In this document: positions 61,260 through 64,000 of the stretch, piece by piece
Layout of the letters: each line of letters begins with the position of its first letter
Numbering within the stretch: position 1 is the stretch's first letter
DNA from: JACVRN01 sp036389255
GTDB lineage: Bacteria > Acidobacteriota > Blastocatellia > Pyrinomonadales > Pyrinomonadaceae
Assembly: GCA_036389255.1 (NCBI GenBank)
Contig: DASVQI010000029.1
Location: 1 to 64,000 of the forward strand
DNA length: 64,000 nt
Direction of reading: 5' to 3'
The notes under the pieces: generated by a model
Databases searched by the model: none
Seen by the model: only the letters and a program-made list of their open reading frames with translations
Told to the model about the DNA's origin: nothing
Made by a program: the position numbers and the translations under genes

Positions 61260-62342
61260 TCAAGCCTTTTCAGCAAGCCCGGTGGCGATGTCGGCCAGCC
61301 AGTTGACGCGCTCGCCTAAACTGGCGAAGCGCGGGTCGTCCGTCTGCCCCCTGTGATAGCGATAGAAAATCTGCTGAAGCACAACCGCCAGTTTGAAGAC
61401 CGCGAATACTTCGTAGAAGGTTATGCGCGAGAGGTCGGCTCCTGTGCGCTCTTGATAACGCTCAAGAATCTCCGCGCGCGTGAACCAGCCTTCGCGCCGT
61501 GTGACCGTCGAGACGGCGTCCGTCTGCTCCGCCGCAGAGACGTGCACCCAGTAGGCCAGCAGTATCCCTAAGTCTATGAGCGGGTCACCGACCGCCGCCA
61601 TCTCCCAGTCGAACACTCCCACAAGTCGCCCCACGTCCAAGGCATCCAGCATCGCGTTGTCCAGCTTAAAATCACCGTGTACGAGCGTATGCCTTTCAGC
61701 TTCAGGCGGGAGCCGCTCAATCAGCCACCCTGCGAGCGCATCCATCTCCGGCAACTCGCTCGTCTGCGAGCCGCGCCAGCGCTCGTTCCAGCCTCGCACC
61801 TGCCGCTCCACGAATCCCGCAGGCTTGCCTAAAGCCGAGAGGCCGTGCGTGTTGATGTCAACATTATGAAGACTTGCCAGCGCGTCTATCATGGCGCGGC
61901 TGGCTCTCCGGCGCTCTGCCGGGCGGCCAGCGAGTTCCGGCGGCTCGTCTACGCGCACCACTAGCCCGCGCCTGCGCTCCATCAGATAGAAGGTGGAGCC
62001 AATGATGCTCTGGTCTTCGCAGAGCAGGAAGGGACGGGGCGCGAGCGTGTAGACCGGATGCACGGCTTCCAGTATTCGATACTCGCGCGCCATGTCGTGC
62101 GCCTTCGGCGGCACAGGCCCGAACGGCGGACGCCGCATCACGAACTCCTGCTCTCCGAAGCGCAGTAGATAGGTCAGGTTCGAGTGGCCGCCCGGAAACT
62201 GCTCTACCGTCATGGGGGCAGTCGAGTCGAACTCTTCGCCCAGCACCTCTCTGAGCTTTTGGCGCGCGAATCCGGCGAGCGCGTCCCATTCAAGCTGTTC
62301 GCTCGGGCGTACCGCTCTCGTATCTGATGAATCGGTCGTCAC
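61260..62342 (-). CDS. APH-fold phosphotransferase (ACAD10/11-type), GTG start
   Basis: A 360-residue protein with the aminoglycoside-phosphotransferase fold: FPGGHSNLTYLLRFG (nucleotide loop), catalytic HGDFKLDNAMLD and metal-site FDWEMAAVGDPLIDLG. In fatty-acid and xenobiotic clusters these phosphorylate 4-hydroxyacyl-CoA or similar hydroxylated acids. The GTG at 62342 lies 14 bases after the thioesterase stop and has GAAGAGAA just before it; the longer upstream frame has no sensible start. It ends 40 bases before the alcohol dehydrogenase start. Confidence 0.85.
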   Translation of the reverse strand: MTTDSSDTRAVRPSEQLEWDALAGFARQKLREVLGEEFDSTAPMTVEQFPGGHSNLTYLLRFGEQEFVMRRPPFGPVPPKAHDMAREYRILEAVHPVYTLAPRPFLLCEDQSIIGSTFYLMERRRGLVVRVDEPPELAGRPAERRRASRAMIDALASLHNVDINTHGLSALGKPAGFVERQVRGWNERWRGSQTSELPEMDALAGWLIERLPPEAERHTLVHGDFKLDNAMLDALDVGRLVGVFDWEMAAVGDPLIDLGILLAYWVHVSAAEQTDAVSTVTRREGWFTRAEILERYQERTGADLSRITFYEVFAVFKLAVVLQQIFYRYHRGQTDDPRFASLGERVNWLADIATGLAEKA

Positions 62343-62356
62343 GCGTTTCTCTTCAA

Positions 62357-62857
62357 TCAGGTACGGAAGATGATGCAGGTCGTCGTGCCGTGCGCGTAGA
62401 GCTTTCCCTGCTCGTCCACGACTCTGCCTTCGGCTGTGGCCGTGCGCCCGCCCACGTAAATCACCTCCGCCTCGCACCTGACGGTGCCTGTCTCAGCCTT
62501 TATGGCGCGCACGAAGTTCACCTTTATCTCAAGCGTCGTGTAGCCCGCACCGGCAGGCAGCATGGAATGTACGGCGCATCCCATAGCGGAATCCAGAAGA
62601 GTCGCCGCCAGTCCTCCGTGAACTACTCCAATCGGATTGTAGTGATACTCGGCGGGCTCTACTGTGAAGACGGCGCGGCCTTCCGAAAGCTCCGCGATGT
62701 TAAAGTTCATCAGCGAGCCTATGGGCGGTCGCGGCAACTCTCCGGTCACGATTTTTTGCAGGTACTCAAGCCCGGACAACTTGCGCCCGGCTTCCGCCAG
62801 CGCGCGCGGGTCTTCCCAAGTGATTGTTCTGGTGCGCGTCTCTTTATGGTCGCTCAT
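62357..62857 (-). CDS. PaaI-type hotdog thioesterase
   Basis: A 166-residue hotdog protein: NPIGVVHGGLAATLLDSAMG (the PaaI/YbgC HGG motif) and LEIKVNFVRAIKAETGTV. It cleaves aryl- or acyl-CoA thioesters, often releasing stalled intermediates. The ATG at 62857 has AAGGAG three bases before it. It follows the hydratase in the same transcript (22 bases after its stop). Confidence 0.9.
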   Translation of the reverse strand: MSDHKETRTRTITWEDPRALAEAGRKLSGLEYLQKIVTGELPRPPIGSLMNFNIAELSEGRAVFTVEPAEYHYNPIGVVHGGLAATLLDSAMGCAVHSMLPAGAGYTTLEIKVNFVRAIKAETGTVRCEAEVIYVGGRTATAEGRVVDEQGKLYAHGTTTCIIFRT

Positions 62858-62879
62858 AGTCTCCTTAATCCGATTGAGC

Positions 62880-63674
62880 CTATCCTTTGCCGCCGAATAC
62901 TGCCTTGCGCTTCTGGACGAAGGCCGTGACGCCCTCCATAAAGTCCGGCGAATGAAAGCAGGCGTCCTGACTGACCGCTTCAAATTCGAGCGCAGACGCA
63001 AGGTCGCTGTGAGCGCTGTGGTTGAGCGCGGCTTTTATCTTCGCCAGAGCAATCTGCGGAGCGGAAGTTAAACGCGCGGCAATCGCGTCAACGGTCGCGT
63101 CCAGTTCCGTAAACGGCACTACTCGGTTGACCAGCCCGAGGCGCAGGGCTTCCTCCGCGCTTACAATCTCACCCATGGTCATCAGCTCAAACGCTTTCTG
63201 GTAACCGACCATGCGCGGCAGTATGAAGGTGCTGCCGCCGTCCGGCATCAAGCCTATCTTGACGAAGACCTGTCCGAAGAGAGCCTGTTCCGAAGCTATA
63301 ATCATGTCGCAGGCCAGCGCGTAGTTGTGGCCCACGCCGACCGCGTGGCCGTGTACGCGCGCGATGATTGGAACCGGCAGATTTCGCATGGCCATGATAG
63401 TCGGATTGACTTTTTCACGAATCGCACGCGTCACATCATAATTGGCTATGTCTGTCGCGCTCGTCGCCGCGAGGTCTGCTCCGGCGCAGAAGGAATCGCC
63501 AGCGCCCGTCAGTATAACGACGCGCGTCCCGTCCGCTTCGGAATTTTGCATGGCGTCGCGCATCAATTCAATCATCTCGTGGTCAACAGAGTTTCGCCGC
63601 TCGGGGCGATTGATGGTGATGCGCTTGATGCCGTCCTGAAGTGTCACGAGCAGCTTCTCTGCACGGTCTGTCAT
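62880..63674 (-). CDS. Enoyl-CoA hydratase/isomerase, PaaG-like
   Basis: A 264-residue crotonase. The oxyanion hole is in GAGDSFCAGADLA and the second in ALACDMIIASEQALFGQVF. The catalytic region FVKIGLMPDGGSTFILPRMV has Asp in the PDGGS position and no Glu at the first hydratase site, the pattern of PaaG-type isomerases rather than classic hydratases. It acts on CoA thioesters of ring or fatty acids. AGGAG lies 8 bases before the ATG at 63674. Confidence 0.88.
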   Translation of the reverse strand: MTDRAEKLLVTLQDGIKRITINRPERRNSVDHEMIELMRDAMQNSEADGTRVVILTGAGDSFCAGADLAATSATDIANYDVTRAIREKVNPTIMAMRNLPVPIIARVHGHAVGVGHNYALACDMIIASEQALFGQVFVKIGLMPDGGSTFILPRMVGYQKAFELMTMGEIVSAEEALRLGLVNRVVPFTELDATVDAIAARLTSAPQIALAKIKAALNHSAHSDLASALEFEAVSQDACFHSPDFMEGVTAFVQKRKAVFGGKG

Positions 63675-63754
63675 TATCTTTGCTCCTGTGGAAAAAGTGA
63701 GCGAGCCCGCCGGTAAAAAGCTTTACACCGTCAGGCTAGCTCAAGGCTTAACGC

Positions 63755-64000
63755 TTACACGTAATATCGTACGAGCCATTCGGCCACGCAGCAGGGCTTG
63801 TCGCTGCCTTCGCGCTCAACCGTCGCGCTCCATGTGGCCTGCAAGCCTCCGTCAATCTCTTTGACTTCCGAGAGGGTGAAGCGGGCGCGTATGCGTGCGC
63901 CTGCGGGCACGGGACTGACAAAGCGCACGCGGTTCAGGCCGTAGTTGATTCCCATGCGAAGTCCCCCGACTACCCGCGCCCGCTTCATCAATTCACTGAG
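63755..64000 (-). CDS. MaoC-type dehydratase, partial (C-terminus in window)
   Basis: The last 81 codons of a leftward gene that starts beyond the right edge. The sequence GINYGLNRVRFVSPVPAG and ARFTLSEVKEIDGG match the C-terminal half of MaoC/NodN-like hotdog proteins, which hydrate 2-enoyl-CoA. It would be the first or an early gene of the leftward operon with the PaaG-like, PaaI-like and phosphotransferase genes. The catalytic N-terminal motif is outside the window. Confidence 0.75.
   Translation of the reverse strand, partial: LSELMKRARVVGGLRMGINYGLNRVRFVSPVPAGARIRARFTLSEVKEIDGGLQATWSATVEREGSDKPCCVAEWLVRYYV

Noticed and set aside
1..64000. CRISPR arrays, tRNA, rRNA, phage or transposase genes
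   Set aside because: No regular direct-repeat spacer pattern, no tRNA T-loop box in a cloverleaf context, and no transposase or phage protein motifs were found.

Overview
The window is about 60% G+C, densely coded and free of tRNA, rRNA, phage or transposase genes. Its gene families point to an acidobacterium, probably of the Blastocatellia type; this is inferred from gene content only. The markers are an Oar-like TonB receptor with an N-terminal carboxypeptidase-regulatory domain, a CSLREA/Calx-beta/DUF4214 surface protein, a Ser/Thr kinase with FlgO-like and TPR domains, a beta-propeller histidine kinase, DUF1206, DUF2911, and many secreted hydrolases.

Left part (1-18.7 kb): a SET-domain protein, a TauE/SafE permease, a zinc-ribbon/Tudor-like protein, a propeller sensor kinase with its NarL-type regulator, the large surface protein, a double M16 peptidase, then a pair of exported proteins (trypsin-like protease and CHAT peptidase), PgpA and an aminotransferase. 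Signalling block (18.7-27.3 kb): a stand-alone CheB, a CheB/CheR/PAS/histidine-kinase fusion with a LuxR-type regulator, a single receiver domain and two Crp/Fnr paralogues, with no other chemotaxis genes. Middle (27.3-34.3 kb): UbiX, a KOW-like protein, small exported proteins, a class C beta-lactamase-like hydrolase, and a metallo-hydrolase/amidohydrolase pair.

34.4-37.8 kb holds a Cpx-like unit: a Spy/CpxP-like protein divergent from a histidine kinase and OmpR-type regulator, with two GTAAA-N6-GTAAA boxes between them. The same kind of box cluster recurs at 51.06-51.11 kb, before a second Spy/CpxP-like gene that is followed by an ECF sigma factor. These are the only two intergenic clusters of this word that I found, so they suggest a small envelope-stress regulon. 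Between them lie PilZ, DUF1206, DUF2911, two flavoproteins, an amphi-Trp protein, the TPR kinase, a small A+T-richer gene flanked by a near-identical repeat, and a pyrimidine-dimer glycosylase.

Right part (51-64 kb) looks like a catabolic island: flavin monooxygenase, SDR, MFS transporter, TonB receptor, alpha/beta hydrolase, enoyl-reductase-like protein, zinc alcohol dehydrogenase, phosphotransferase, PaaI-like thioesterase, PaaG-like hydratase/isomerase and a partial MaoC protein. A TetR-type operator sits between the MFS gene and the TonB receptor, but no TetR gene is in view.

Four copies of a palindromic CACCGC-AGAGACGCAGAGA repeat lie in gene ends and gaps. Long perfect hairpins mark several operon ends.
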